Below, piece by piece: positions 38,308-47,533 of a DNA stretch of 64,000 nucleotides (the first letter of the stretch is position 1; every line of letters begins with the position of its first letter). The position numbers and the translations under genes were made by a program. The DNA is from Chitinophaga caseinilytica (lineage in GTDB: Bacteria; Bacteroidota; Bacteroidia; Chitinophagales; Chitinophagaceae): assembly GCF_038396765.1 (NCBI RefSeq), contig NZ_CP150096.1, positions 4,757,001 through 4,821,000 on the forward strand, read 5' to 3'. The notes under the pieces are model-generated. The model searched no databases. It was not told the origin of the DNA and saw only the letters and a program-made list of their open reading frames with translations.

Positions 38308-39150
38308 TCAATCCTCCGGGATCCAGCTCGTGCAGAAACTGCCGTCCCCATTCATTTTCAGGAATTCTTTCGGCGGGGCGCCGGTATAATGCCTGAAATC
38401 CTTGATGAGGTGGCTTTGGTCGTGGTAACCGAAATGCTCGATAAGGAAAAACCAGTCCGGCTTCTGCGAAGGGTGCTCCAGTAGCCAGTTCACCACGGCT
38501 TTGAAGCGCAGGAACCGGATCAGTTCCTTGGGTGAATACCCGCCGTATTTCCGGAATCGCTGCTGCACGGTGCGCTCCGTAATATCCCATTGCTCCGCGA
38601 TCACTTTTACCGGGTTGAGGGCCGGGTCGCGGATGGCGTCGAGGTTTTCGAGGAGGGGAACAGACGCCGGTTCCGAAGGCGCTACGGCTTGCAGGATCAT
38701 CTTTTCCGCGGCGGCGGCGCGCTCCATCGGATCGGAAAATTTGGCGAGGGATGCATGCATCGCCTCCAGCCGGACGGCCGTTTGCGCGAAGCGGGGATCG
38801 TCTGCCACCGACAGATCGATATCGTCGGGAGAAATGCCCAGCAGGCGATAAAAGCCGTCGAGCACAAAAGGCAATACCAAAATATCGGTTCCGCCGGGGC
38901 GTTCGTAGGTGAGCATCCGGCGGAGGGGGCCCAGTACCATGATGTTGTCCATCGTTTGCTGGAGAGCTTCCGACCGGTCGAACGTATAGCGCAACGGTTC
39001 GCCGAAACTGAAGATCAGCAGCATTTCCAGGTTGGGCGACAAATGAAACACCTCAGTAGCGGCGCTTTCCGGCGCCTGGATAGCGTACAGCGGCTGTAGC
39101 ACGTCTTTCAACCTTTCATCCCTGTCATATTTCTTACCGTATATATCCAT
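38308..39150 (-). CDS. AraC-family transcriptional regulator
   Basis: 280 residues from the ATG at 39150 (MDIYGKKYDRDERLKDV); longer frames run into the divergent NmrA gene and are discarded. The N-terminal half is a DUF6597-like sensor segment (VFHLSPNLEMLLIFSFGEPLRY), the C-terminal ~100 residues a pair of AraC helix-turn-helices (ALNPVKVIAEQWDITERTVQQRF, then FGYHDQSHLIKDFRHYTGAPPKEF). It is divergent from an NmrA/epimerase gene with an 85-base intergenic region that holds TAnnTTTG elements on both strands, so it very probably controls that gene. Confidence 0.9.
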   Translation of the reverse strand: MDIYGKKYDRDERLKDVLQPLYAIQAPESAATEVFHLSPNLEMLLIFSFGEPLRYTFDRSEALQQTMDNIMVLGPLRRMLTYERPGGTDILVLPFVLDGFYRLLGISPDDIDLSVADDPRFAQTAVRLEAMHASLAKFSDPMERAAAAEKMILQAVAPSEPASVPLLENLDAIRDPALNPVKVIAEQWDITERTVQQRFRKYGGYSPKELIRFLRFKAVVNWLLEHPSQKPDWFFLIEHFGYHDQSHLIKDFRHYTGAPPKEFLKMNGDGSFCTSWIPED

Positions 39151-39190
39151 GGCGTTCGTTTTCTTACAATTTCCGGCGGGGCGCCGGTGG

Positions 39191-39198
39191 TAAGTTTG
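39191..39198 (+). promoter_or_regulatory. TAnnTTTG -7 element of the NmrA-like gene
   Basis: TAAGTTTG, a full match to the -7 consensus, lies 37 bases before the ATG at 39236. Confidence 0.45.
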
Positions 39199-39215
39199 CA
39201 TCATCAAACCGAAAA

Positions 39216-39223
39216 CAAAAGTA
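39216..39223 (-). promoter_or_regulatory. TAnnTTTG -7 element of the AraC-family gene
   Basis: On the minus strand TACTTTTG is a full match, about 65 bases before the AraC ATG at 39150. The divergent -7 elements overlap in their spacer regions, so the two promoters would compete. Confidence 0.4.
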
Positions 39224-39235
39224 AAACATTCTACT

Positions 39236-40171
39236 ATGGCATTGCACACACTCCTCGGCGCCAACGGCACCATCGCCTCCGCCCTCCTCCCCGTTCTCCA
39301 GGCCGAAGGCCAGCAGGTCCGCCTCGTTTCGCGGAACCCCAAACCCGTTCCCGGCACGGAATCCATTGCCGCCGATGTGCTCGACTACGAACAGGTGCTC
39401 CATGCGGTGAAGGGCTCCGATATCGTGTATATGCTCGTCGGCATTCAGTACAATGCGTCGGTCTGGGAGCGCGACTGGCCCGTGATCATGCGCAACGTCA
39501 TCAATGCCTGCAAAGCCGCCAATGCCAGGCTCATCTTCTTCGACAACGCCTACATGTACGGAAAAGTAGATGGCGACATCACCGAAACCACGCCCTACCG
39601 CCCCGTTAGCCGCAAAGGAAAGGTGCGCGCCGGTGTAGCCCAAATGCTCGAAGCCGAAATGCGGTCCGGTGCATTAAAAGGCATCATCGCCAGGGCCGTC
39701 GATTTTTACGGGCCCGGCGTTACCGACAAAAGCGCCGCCGGCGTGCTCGTGTTCGCCAACATGAAAAAAGGGAAAAAGGCGCAATGGTTCCTCAACGCCG
39801 ACGTTCCCCGCTCCTACAACTATACGCCCGACGCCGCAAGGGCTTTGTATATGCTTTCCCAAAGCGAAGACGCCTTCGGGCAGATATGGCACCTGCCTTG
39901 TGTCAGCCCCGCGCTAACCGGCCGCCAGTTCATACAGCTCGCCGCCAAAGAAATGGGCGCAACAAACAGCGTGACCGTTTTGCCGAAATGGCTCCTCAAA
40001 GTCATCGGCTGGTTCAACCCCTTCATGCGCGAAATGCAGGAAATGCAGTACCAGGACGCGTTCCCGTTCCGCTTCAGCTCCTCCAAATTCGAAAAACACT
40101 TCCATTTCACACCCACTTCCTACGAAGCCGGCGTGAAGGCCACCGCCCAATGGTACCTCGCACAGCCCTGA
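39236..40171 (+). CDS. NAD-dependent epimerase/NmrA-type SDR protein
   Basis: 311 residues. The Rossmann start is HTLLGANGTIASALLPVL (GxxGxxG), followed by LVSRNPKPV and DVLDYEQV for cofactor contact, then NVINACKAANARLIFFDNAYMYG, where the Tyr belongs to the extended-SDR YxxxK-like area. Members reduce or epimerise small substrates or act as sensors of redox state. Downstream part (SYNYTPDAARALYML, FHFTPTSYEAG) fits extended SDR enzymes. Divergent AraC regulator upstream. Confidence 0.85.
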   Translation: MALHTLLGANGTIASALLPVLQAEGQQVRLVSRNPKPVPGTESIAADVLDYEQVLHAVKGSDIVYMLVGIQYNASVWERDWPVIMRNVINACKAANARLIFFDNAYMYGKVDGDITETTPYRPVSRKGKVRAGVAQMLEAEMRSGALKGIIARAVDFYGPGVTDKSAAGVLVFANMKKGKKAQWFLNADVPRSYNYTPDAARALYMLSQSEDAFGQIWHLPCVSPALTGRQFIQLAAKEMGATNSVTVLPKWLLKVIGWFNPFMREMQEMQYQDAFPFRFSSSKFEKHFHFTPTSYEAGVKATAQWYLAQP

Positions 40172-40295
40172 CCCGATGGCATGAAAATCCGGCGGCAATG
40201 CCTATCTTGGACGTTCAAACAACAAGTAAAAACGGAATGGCGAACGCTTATCCGATAGCTGATCGTCGACCGGCCATGAAAATAAACTCCAGACC

Positions 40296-40718
40296 ATGAG
40301 AATGTACCAGGAAATGTTGCGGTTGCCGGGAAAACGCAGGGGCTTTCACCTTGTTACGGAGGAAGTGCTCCGCGCGATACCGGCCATCCGGGAGATGAGA
40401 ACAGGCATGCTGCAAGTGTTCATCCAGCATACGTCTGCCTCGCTGACGGTGAACGAGAACGCCGACCCCACGGTGCGCCGCGATTTCGAGACGTTCTTCA
40501 ACAAAGCCGTTCCGGAAAACGATCCCGATTACGAGCACGACTACGAAGGCGCCGACGACATGCCGGCGCATCTCAAATCCTCACTGCTCGGCTGCTCCGT
40601 GCTGTTGCCCGTGCGCAACGGCCGGCCGGCCCTCGGCACCTGGCAGGGCATTTATCTCTGTGAGCACCGCGACGAAGGCGGCCCACGCAACCTGGTCATT
40701 ACCCTCTGGGGCGAATAA
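40296..40718 (+). CDS. YjbQ-family protein (UPF0047)
   Basis: 140 residues. Family hallmarks are LPGKRRGFHLVTEEV near the N-terminus, FIQHTSASLTVNENADPTVRRD with the metal-binding His, and the C-terminal GTWQGIYLCEHRDEGGPRNLVITLWGE. YjbQ proteins show weak thiamine-phosphate-synthase activity and bind metal; their physiological role is not settled. Starts at 40296 or, two codons on, 40302 are both possible. A short 20-codon frame (40237-40299) ends across this ATG (ATGA), which may couple translation. Confidence 0.92.
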   Translation: MRMYQEMLRLPGKRRGFHLVTEEVLRAIPAIREMRTGMLQVFIQHTSASLTVNENADPTVRRDFETFFNKAVPENDPDYEHDYEGADDMPAHLKSSLLGCSVLLPVRNGRPALGTWQGIYLCEHRDEGGPRNLVITLWGE

Positions 40719-40733
40719 CCTATATTTGAAGAT

Positions 40734-41633
40734 ATGCTCCTTCAACCCACCATCAGCCTCCTCCGCGAACAGACGCTGCCCGATTTCCCTTCCGGCTCCG
40801 CACTCGCTTTTAAAGACGGACGACTGTACCTCGTGGGAGACGATGCCCGGGAGCTCCGCATCCTCGATACGCAATACAAGACCGCGGGTTCCATACAGCT
40901 GTTCTCCCATCCGCAGTACCGCATTCCAAAACCGGAGAAGGCCGACCTGGAATCGGCCGTGGTACTGAAACACAAGCAGGCACAATACCTGGCGGCCTTC
41001 GGATCGGCCAGCCTCGAAACCCGCCGGCAAATATTGCTCCTGCCCCTGCCCTTCCGCACCAGCGACCATCCCGTCATCTATACCCATTATGCCGCCGATT
41101 TCCTCGACGCCATCGGCCGGCAGTTGCACGACATCAATATCGAAGGCGCCACCATCGCCGCCAACAAGCTTGTGCTGGCGAACCGGGGGCACGAAGACAA
41201 TCCGCATAATACCCTCATCATTGCCCGGCCGGATTGCTGGAACCCCATGCACAACGACCATCCTTTCCTCCAGCAGATCAAACTGCCGGAATCGAGCCGG
41301 GGATTCCGTGGCGTGTCTGACCTATGCTACATTCCCGGCCGCGACCTGCTCCTCCTGACCCTGACCACCGAAGCCACCGCCAGCACGTACGACGACGGTA
41401 TCATCGGCGACAGCTACCTGGCCGTGATCCGCGATTACAGCAAAAAAATGCGGAACGGAACGGTGATGCCCGACGAAATGGTGAACCTGACGAGCGTATC
41501 GGCCGTATTCGCCGGACAAAAGATCGAGGGCATCTGCCTGGAAAAAAACCGGGCGGAAGGCCTGCTGCTCCACCTGGTGGCCGATAACGACGCGGGCGAC
41601 AGCCGTCTTTTCACCATCAACGCCATGCTGTAA
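40734..41633 (+). CDS. Hypothetical beta-propeller-like protein (DUF6929-like)
   Basis: 299 residues with no signal peptide. The sequence is a series of short beta-strands and turns (SGSALAFKDGRLYLVGDDARELRILD, IEGATIAANKLVLANRGHEDNPHNTLIIAR, IEGICLEKNRAEGLLLHLVADND), as in a beta-propeller with strand-end DG/DN turns. It resembles DUF6929/DUF3616-type proteins. It starts 15 bases after yjbQ, so the two are likely co-transcribed. No enzymatic residue is evident. Confidence 0.7.
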   Translation: MLLQPTISLLREQTLPDFPSGSALAFKDGRLYLVGDDARELRILDTQYKTAGSIQLFSHPQYRIPKPEKADLESAVVLKHKQAQYLAAFGSASLETRRQILLLPLPFRTSDHPVIYTHYAADFLDAIGRQLHDINIEGATIAANKLVLANRGHEDNPHNTLIIARPDCWNPMHNDHPFLQQIKLPESSRGFRGVSDLCYIPGRDLLLLTLTTEATASTYDDGIIGDSYLAVIRDYSKKMRNGTVMPDEMVNLTSVSAVFAGQKIEGICLEKNRAEGLLLHLVADNDAGDSRLFTINAML

Positions 41634-41692
41634 AACACGCTTGGCGGATACATCCCGGCAACTTACCTTTATAGTCTCAAACACGGTTTCTT

Positions 41693-42109
41693 ATGCGCGA
41701 CGTCAATCTGTCGAACCTTCCCATCGCCGCTGCTCCCTGGAAAGAAAACGCTTCCGAGGTGCTGTACCTTTTGCAACAGGTGTACCCGGACATGGACATC
41801 CTCCTGTCTGCCGAACTGGAACAGCTGGCCGAGATGCGCGGCGACGATGACCAGGAAGACGCCATGGATTACCTGGGACAGGCGCTTAGCGTGTATGGAT
41901 ACGCGTTATACAAGATCGATTCGCTGCAGGAAGAGAACTGGTACGCGATCCTGTCTACCGACGAAGAACCGCCCGAAGAAGCCGTGTACCAGGTGAGTGA
42001 AGAAGAGATGGACCAGGAAGGCATCGCCGAGGAAAGCCGGAAAACGTACGGCCGCCGCGAAGCCACGCTCTGCAAGCTCTTCGACCATGAATGGGGCGAT
42101 CAGTTTTAA
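41693..42109 (+). CDS. Small acidic hypothetical protein
   Basis: 138 residues, strongly acidic ([33 protein letters not shown]). Helical, soluble, with no signal or membrane segment. It belongs to the run of small plus-strand genes following yjbQ. No family recognised; a protein-protein or regulatory role is conceivable but nothing in the sequence shows it. Confidence 0.6.
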   Translation: MRDVNLSNLPIAAAPWKENASEVLYLLQQVYPDMDILLSAELEQLAEMRGDDDQEDAMDYLGQALSVYGYALYKIDSLQEENWYAILSTDEEPPEEAVYQVSEEEMDQEGIAEESRKTYGRREATLCKLFDHEWGDQF

Positions 42110-42123
42110 TAAAACCTGCAACC

Positions 42124-42522
42124 ATGAACATTCTCCGGCTCGATCATTTGGTGCTAACCGTGGCGGACATAGACGCTACCTGCGCGTTTTACACGGTGGT
42201 ACTGGGCATGGAAACGACGACTTTCGGCGAGGGCCGGAAGGCCCTTCGTTTCGGGGACCAGAAAATCAACCTGCACCAGCGCGGGCAGGAATTTGAGCCC
42301 AAAGCCGAACATCCCCTCCCCGGCTCGGCCGACCTCTGTTTCATTACCGACACGCCGCTGGAAGCCGTAGTGCGAACGCTGGAACATCACAACATTCCCA
42401 TCATCGAAAAAGGCGTGATCCGCACCGGCGCTACCGGCCCCATCCGTTCCGTTTACTTCCGCGATCCTGACGGGAACCTGGTAGAAGTGAGCAATTATCT
42501 GAAATATGCGACGGCATTGTAA
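42124..42522 (+). CDS. Glyoxalase/VOC-family protein
   Basis: 132 residues from the ATG at 42124 ([23 protein letters not shown]), the standard VOC opening with the first metal-ligand His in LDHLVL. The second half has [12 protein letters not shown] and [16 protein letters not shown], with the final Glu ligand. It fits the subgroup with fosfomycin-resistance or virulence-type members, though substrate cannot be given. It begins 14 bases after the preceding gene. Confidence 0.88.
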   Translation: MNILRLDHLVLTVADIDATCAFYTVVLGMETTTFGEGRKALRFGDQKINLHQRGQEFEPKAEHPLPGSADLCFITDTPLEAVVRTLEHHNIPIIEKGVIRTGATGPIRSVYFRDPDGNLVEVSNYLKYATAL

Positions 42523-42608
42523 CGCACACTCATTTCCTTTTTATTGAAAACCCGCGCCAAAATGCCTATCCTCACTACGTTCCCCGAAATTTTCTATTAG
42601 TCTACTAA

Positions 42609-42643
42609 TTTTGTAGGTTATTTAAAAAAGAGTATTATCTTTG
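42609..42643 (+). promoter_or_regulatory. Promoter of the SusCD-sulfatase operon
   Basis: A -33 TTG (42611-42613, within TTTTG) is followed after 22 bases by TATCTTTG (42636-42643), a full TAnnTTTG -7 match. The start of transcription would fall near 42650, leaving a leader of about 320 bases before the SusC ATG. Confidence 0.6.
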
Positions 42644-42653
42644 ATGCGAACTA

Positions 42654-42734
42654 CCGGTAAGCCATTATCAGATTCGAGGGATAGTTAGACCAGCGAGACC
42701 AACCAGACTATCAGTGGCATGAGGCGATCACCGG
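42654..42734 (+). promoter_or_regulatory. Candidate structured leader RNA of the sulfatase operon
   Basis: Just downstream of the predicted transcript start, three inverted pairs nest in order: CCGGT (42654-42658) with ACCGG (42730-42734), GCCA (42661-42664) with TGGC (42715-42718), and GATAGT (42680-42685) with ACTATC (42707-42712). The apical loop carries repeated AGACCA motifs. No known riboswitch class was recognised. Each pair alone could be chance; the nesting and position suggest an RNA element. Confidence 0.35.
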
Positions 42735-42762
42735 GCCTGATCTTTTCTAAAAACCAACACGC

Positions 42763-42822
42763 ATGTCATCCTTCCTTATTATTCCTCCGCGATGTCGGGC
42801 CATGCTGCCCTGTATGCGGTAG
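42763..42822 (+). CDS. Possible cysteine-containing leader peptide
   Basis: A 19-codon frame, MSSFLIIPPRCRAMLPCMR, preceded by an A-rich stretch as usual for Bacteroidota starts, sits inside the long leader of the sulfatase operon. It has Cys codons at 42793 and 42811 and an RCR motif. Its stop codon lies in a hairpin (GCAGC/GCTGC, extended by CGG/CCG) at about 42817-42842. Cysteine-bearing leader peptides that end near a hairpin are a known way to sense cysteine supply in other bacteria, which would suit a sulphur-releasing operon. No expression evidence is available; this is inference from position. Confidence 0.35.
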   Translation: MSSFLIIPPRCRAMLPCMR

Positions 42823-42969
42823 CAGCATTCCGCTGCCTGCCGTTTGACCGTTTGCTGTACTGAAGCGCCGCCGCAGGTGGGGTTTCGGAAGCACGCGCGT
42901 ATCCTTTTCCGCCGTATTCCTGCAATTGCGGGCCGGCTGTTTATTGTCGTATCTCAAATCAACCATAGC

Positions 42970-45900
42970 ATGTTCAATTTTCTACCGACCATGCCGCGGC
43001 ACCGCCATGTCTGGCCGGCGCTCATCTTCGCGGCATTGCTGCTGACCGTCTTTAACGGTTACGCACAAACGCAGCCTCTCATTAATTCCAGGCTTTCGGG
43101 CCGCATCGTGGACGGAAAGTCGCGCGAGCCCATTCCCGGCGCCACCGTTCAGATCAAGGGCACCACGCACGGCGTGGCCACAGACGGCGAAGGCAGGTTC
43201 GCTTTCGTGACGGGGCAGCCATTTCCCTACACCTTAATTATTACATCCGTTGGGTATAAACGGGTAGAAGTGATCGTAGAGCATACGCAGATCGAAATTC
43301 CGCTGGAGCCTTCGCAAAGCCAGTTGAACGATGTAGTCGTGATAGGGTACGGCACGCAGAAGAAAAGCGATTTGACGGGCGCCATCGCATCCGTGGCTGG
43401 CCCGCTGCTGCGGCAACCCGTCAGCTCGTTCGACCAGGCGCTGAAAGGCGCGGCGCCCGGCGTGCAGGTAACGCAGACATCGGGGCAGCCCGGCGGCGGC
43501 GTGAGCATCCGCATCCGCGGGGGCGCTTCCATACAGGGCGGAAATGAGCCGCTGTATGTGATCGACGGATTTCCCGTGTACAACAACGCCGTAACGGCAG
43601 GCACCATCAGCGGCACACCCGTCAATCCGTTAAACGGCATCAACCCCTCCGACATCGAAACCATCGACATCCTCAAAGACGCCTCCGCTACGGCGATTTA
43701 CGGATCGCGCGGCGCTAACGGCGTGGTGATCATTACCACCAAAAAAGGCAAGGCGGACAGAAGCGTATTGTCTTACGAAGGATCGTACGGCGTACAGTCG
43801 CTCCGTAAGAAAGTAGACGTCCTTAACGGACGGGAGTTCGCCGCGCTGCGCAACGACGTTCTATATGATGTAAACCCGTCCAAAGGGAAATTCCAATATC
43901 TCAGCCAGGCCCAGATCGACAGCGTCGGCAAAGGGACCGACTGGCAGGATGCGGCTTTCCGATCGGCACCGCAGCAAAACCACCAACTGACGCTCAGCGG
44001 CGGCAGCGCGAAGACGCGGTATTATTTGTCCGGCAACTACTTCAAGCAGGACGGCATCATCCGTCATACCGATTTCACCCGCCTCGGCATCCGCGCCAAC
44101 ATCGACGCGCAACCGTACGACAGGCTGAAGACCGGTGCCAGCATCACCGCATCGCGCTCAGACGGCAATGTGGCACCCTCCGGCATCATCAATTCCCTGC
44201 TCATTATGCCGCCCACGGCCACCATTTACGACCCCAATGGCGGATATACTTTGCGAAATCCTTTCGAGAACATCTTCGCCAACCCCTACGCCACCATCGT
44301 AGAAACCCTGAACAAGGCCACCACCAATCGTTTCTTCGGGACGGCCTTCGCGGAATACAAGATCCTGGAAGGCTTGCAGGCGAAAGTGCTGTTTGGCGCA
44401 GACGTGAACAACACGCACGAAAAAAGCTACATCCCGTCCACCATTTACGAAGGCCAGCAAACGAAAGGCGCCGCGGGCCGCGGCGAATACACGAGCTATT
44501 CCTGGCTGAACGAAAACACCCTTTCCTACGCCCGCCAGGCCGGCCGTCACAGCTTCGACATCCTGGCCGGGTTCACGCAGCAGGAATTCAGCAGCGACGT
44601 GGTGCGCAGCGGCGCGGAACAGTTCGTGTCCGACGCACTTACCTACAACAACCTCCAGAGCGGCGCCGTGCTGGTGCGCCCCTGGTCGGACGCCACCAAA
44701 TGGGTGCTCCATTCCTGGCTGGGCCGCGTGAATTACAACTACGCGAGCCGGTATTACTTCACGGCCAGCATCCGGGCGGATGGCTCGTCGAGGTTCGGGA
44801 AAGGCAACAAATGGGGACGTTTCCCTTCCGCCGCGGCATCGTGGCGGGTGAGCAACGAACCGTTCTTCAAGGATTTCAGCCGCGCCATCAGCGACCTGAA
44901 ATTACGCGCCAGCTTCGGCACCACCGGCAACCTGGAAATCGGCGAGTACCAGTCGCTCGCAACGTTGTACAGTTTGACGTATTTGCTCGGAAACACCGTA
45001 GCTACGGGGTTTGCGCCCAACCGGCTGCCGAACGACAAGCTGGGATGGGAAACCACCGTCCAGTACAACGCCGGCATCGACATCGGCTTTTTCGACAACC
45101 GGCTGACGCTTTCCGTCGACGCTTACCGGAAAAAAACGCGCAACCTGCTGCTGAACGTGGAAATCCCCTGGACGAGCGGGCAAACCAGTTCGCTGCAGAA
45201 CTTCGGTTCCGTATCCAACAAAGGCCTGGAACTGACTGCCAGCAGCAAGAATCTGTTAGGCGAATTCACCTGGACCACCGACGCCAACGCGTCGATCAAC
45301 AGAAACGAAGTATTGTCGCTGGGGAACGGGGCGCGGTCTTACATCAGCGGTAACTACATCATCCAGGTGGGGCAACCGCTGGGGAGCTTTTACGGAACGG
45401 TTACCGACGGCATCCTGCAAACCGGCGAAGAACATACCAAAGGGAAATTTACCGGCAACGCCACGCCCAAACCCGGTGACCGGCTGTACAAAGACATCAA
45501 TGGCGACGGCACTTTCACCACGGCGGCAGACCGTACCATCATCGGTAACGCCCAGCCCGATGTGATCCTGGGGCTTAACAATAATTTCAACTGGAAGGGT
45601 TTCGCGTTGAGCGTATTCCTCCAGGGCACCTTCGGCAACCAGGTCCTCAACGCCAACCGGCAAGCCCTCGAACTGTTTACCGGCCAGCAAAACGCAGCCG
45701 GTTCCGCCCGCGACCGCTGGACGCCGGAGCACCCCAGTCAAACCATCCCCCGCGCCAAACTCGATCCCGCACCCGTTTTCAGCGACCGGTTCATCGAAGA
45801 CGGCTCGTTCCTCCGCCTGAAAAACGTTTCCCTTTCCTATACGCTACCGAAACAATTCACCGGAAAAATCTCCACCGTGCAGGTCTACGTATCCGCGCAA

Positions 45901-46035
45901 AACCTCGCCACCTGGACCAAATACACCGGCTTCGACCCGGAAGTTACGTCCGGCAGCAACGTTTCGCCCGGAACGGACCAGGGCATTTACCCGCTGTCGC
46001 GCACCATCCTGGGCGGCCTGAAAGTATCACTGTAA
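42970..46035 (+). CDS. SusC-family TonB-dependent transporter
   Basis: 1021 residues from ATG 42970 (MFNFLPTMPRHRHVW), followed by a signal peptide ending near GYAQ; a longer frame from 42844 has a poor N-terminus. A carboxypeptidase-regulatory-like domain (LSGRIVDGKSREPIPGATVQIKG) leads to the plug (GYGTQKKSDLTGAI, SIRIRGGASIQGGNEPLYVIDG) and a barrel that ends TILGGLKVSL. There is no STN domain, so unlike the SusC at 19795-23154 it does not signal to a sigma factor. With the SusD gene and two sulfatases downstream it should import a sulphated sugar or similar compound. Confidence 0.93.
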   Translation: MFNFLPTMPRHRHVWPALIFAALLLTVFNGYAQTQPLINSRLSGRIVDGKSREPIPGATVQIKGTTHGVATDGEGRFAFVTGQPFPYTLIITSVGYKRVEVIVEHTQIEIPLEPSQSQLNDVVVIGYGTQKKSDLTGAIASVAGPLLRQPVSSFDQALKGAAPGVQVTQTSGQPGGGVSIRIRGGASIQGGNEPLYVIDGFPVYNNAVTAGTISGTPVNPLNGINPSDIETIDILKDASATAIYGSRGANGVVIITTKKGKADRSVLSYEGSYGVQSLRKKVDVLNGREFAALRNDVLYDVNPSKGKFQYLSQAQIDSVGKGTDWQDAAFRSAPQQNHQLTLSGGSAKTRYYLSGNYFKQDGIIRHTDFTRLGIRANIDAQPYDRLKTGASITASRSDGNVAPSGIINSLLIMPPTATIYDPNGGYTLRNPFENIFANPYATIVETLNKATTNRFFGTAFAEYKILEGLQAKVLFGADVNNTHEKSYIPSTIYEGQQTKGAAGRGEYTSYSWLNENTLSYARQAGRHSFDILAGFTQQEFSSDVVRSGAEQFVSDALTYNNLQSGAVLVRPWSDATKWVLHSWLGRVNYNYASRYYFTASIRADGSSRFGKGNKWGRFPSAAASWRVSNEPFFKDFSRAISDLKLRASFGTTGNLEIGEYQSLATLYSLTYLLGNTVATGFAPNRLPNDKLGWETTVQYNAGIDIGFFDNRLTLSVDAYRKKTRNLLLNVEIPWTSGQTSSLQNFGSVSNKGLELTASSKNLLGEFTWTTDANASINRNEVLSLGNGARSYISGNYIIQVGQPLGSFYGTVTDGILQTGEEHTKGKFTGNATPKPGDRLYKDINGDGTFTTAADRTIIGNAQPDVILGLNNNFNWKGFALSVFLQGTFGNQVLNANRQALELFTGQQNAAGSARDRWTPEHPSQTIPRAKLDPAPVFSDRFIEDGSFLRLKNVSLSYTLPKQFTGKISTVQVYVSAQNLATWTKYTGFDPEVTSGSNVSPGTDQGIYPLSRTILGGLKVSL

Positions 46036-46052
46036 ACCATCAATCTTTCCTT

Positions 46053-47525
46053 ATGCAATTTAACAAACGATATATCCTTCCTGCGCTGCTGATCGGCCTT
46101 TCCGCCTGCAGCAGCCTCGACGAACGGCCGCAGTCGCAGCTCGTGACGCAGGAGTTCTATAAAGACGGCGCGCAGGCAGATGCCGCCGTGGTGGCCACTT
46201 ACCGCAAGCTGTACGAAACGGGGCAATCGCTGTACAACAGTCTTTTCCAGATCGGCGTCGAAATGGCGACAGACGATTACGAAGCAGGGCCGCGGGCCAG
46301 GAACGCCCATGTCCGCGCGATTTCCGGCCTTACGCACGACGCCTCCAACGACCGTATGGAGCAGCTCTGGCGCCAGAGTTACGACGCCATCAACGCCGCC
46401 AACATCGCCATCGACCGCATTGCGCTGGTGCCGGAAGGCAAGATCACGGCGGTTTTGCGGGAACGACTGATCAATGAGGCAAAGTTCCTGCGCGCGCTGC
46501 ATTACTTCAATCTCGTGCGCTGGTTCGGCGATGTGCCGATCGTGCTGCATGAACCGAAAGACCTTTCACCCGAAGCGTTATACGTGGCTAAAAGCCCGCA
46601 GGCCGAAGTTTACAACCAGATCATCGCCGACCTTTCATCCGCAGAAAACCTGCCCGCGCCCGGCCAGTACGGTAAAAACGACGTTGGCCGGGCCACTTCG
46701 GGCGCGGCAAAATCACTGTTGTCGAAAGTATACCTCACACAGCAGGACTGGGCCAAAGCCGCGGCCAAAAGCAAGGAAGTGATCGACGCCAATTGGTATG
46801 GACTGTTCGATGACTTCGCGGATGTGTTCAATACGCCGTCCAAAAACGGGAAGGAACATATTTTCTCCGCACAATTCCTCGGCAACGCGGGGTACCAGGG
46901 AAACAGTCTTGCCAGCAGAAGCGCGCCCAACGAAGTCCCCGGCATCAACGGCGACTATGCCGATGCGCTGCACAAACAGGGCAAACTGTACGAAAGCTTC
47001 AGCGACGGCGATACCCGCAAAGCCGTGACGTTCATCACGACGATGGTGAGCCCCACCGACGGAAAAACCTACAATTTCGACCCGCATTTCCATAAATATT
47101 ACGACCCGGCGGTGATCGGCAACCAGGGCCAGTCTTCGAAGAACCTGCCCATTATCCGGTATGCGGAAGTGCTCCTGATCCATGCGGAAGCGGTGAACGA
47201 GCTGAACGGCCCTACTGCGGCGGCTTACGAAGCCATCGACAAAGTGCGTTTACGCGCGCATGTACCGAAGCTCGCCGACGTGGCGCCTTCGCTCAGCGCC
47301 GCGGATTTCCGCGACAGCGTGTTCCAGGAGCGGCGGAAAGAACTGGTGTATGAATACCAGCGATGGTTCGACCTGGTGCGCCGCGGGCCCGACTATTACG
47401 TCAAAACCCTGCGCGCAGCCGGCAAAACGCTCGCCGCGCCCCGGCACATCCGCTTCCCGACGCCGCAGCGGGAGCTGAACCTCAATCCGAAACTGCGGCA
47501 AGACCCATTATGGATTAATAACTGA
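46053..47525 (+). CDS. SusD/RagB-family nutrient-binding lipoprotein
   Basis: 490 residues. The signal peptide ends in the lipobox LSAC (Cys15), followed by SSLDERPQSQLVTQEFYKDG. SusD helices and the C-terminal ERRKELVYEYQRWFDLVRRGPDYY segment are present. It starts 17 bases after the SusC stop. The ligand is presumably sulphated because two sulfatases follow in the same operon; that is inference from neighbours. Confidence 0.93.
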   Translation: MQFNKRYILPALLIGLSACSSLDERPQSQLVTQEFYKDGAQADAAVVATYRKLYETGQSLYNSLFQIGVEMATDDYEAGPRARNAHVRAISGLTHDASNDRMEQLWRQSYDAINAANIAIDRIALVPEGKITAVLRERLINEAKFLRALHYFNLVRWFGDVPIVLHEPKDLSPEALYVAKSPQAEVYNQIIADLSSAENLPAPGQYGKNDVGRATSGAAKSLLSKVYLTQQDWAKAAAKSKEVIDANWYGLFDDFADVFNTPSKNGKEHIFSAQFLGNAGYQGNSLASRSAPNEVPGINGDYADALHKQGKLYESFSDGDTRKAVTFITTMVSPTDGKTYNFDPHFHKYYDPAVIGNQGQSSKNLPIIRYAEVLLIHAEAVNELNGPTAAAYEAIDKVRLRAHVPKLADVAPSLSAADFRDSVFQERRKELVYEYQRWFDLVRRGPDYYVKTLRAAGKTLAAPRHIRFPTPQRELNLNPKLRQDPLWINN

Positions 47526-47533
47526 CGAAAACA

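Noticed and set aside
39151..39366. Longer N-terminus for the AraC regulator
   Set aside because: It runs through the promoter region and into the divergent NmrA gene.
42844..42969. Longer N-terminus for the second SusC
   Set aside because: It would precede the signal peptide with an unusual Cys/Arg-rich stretch; the ATG at 42970 fits better.
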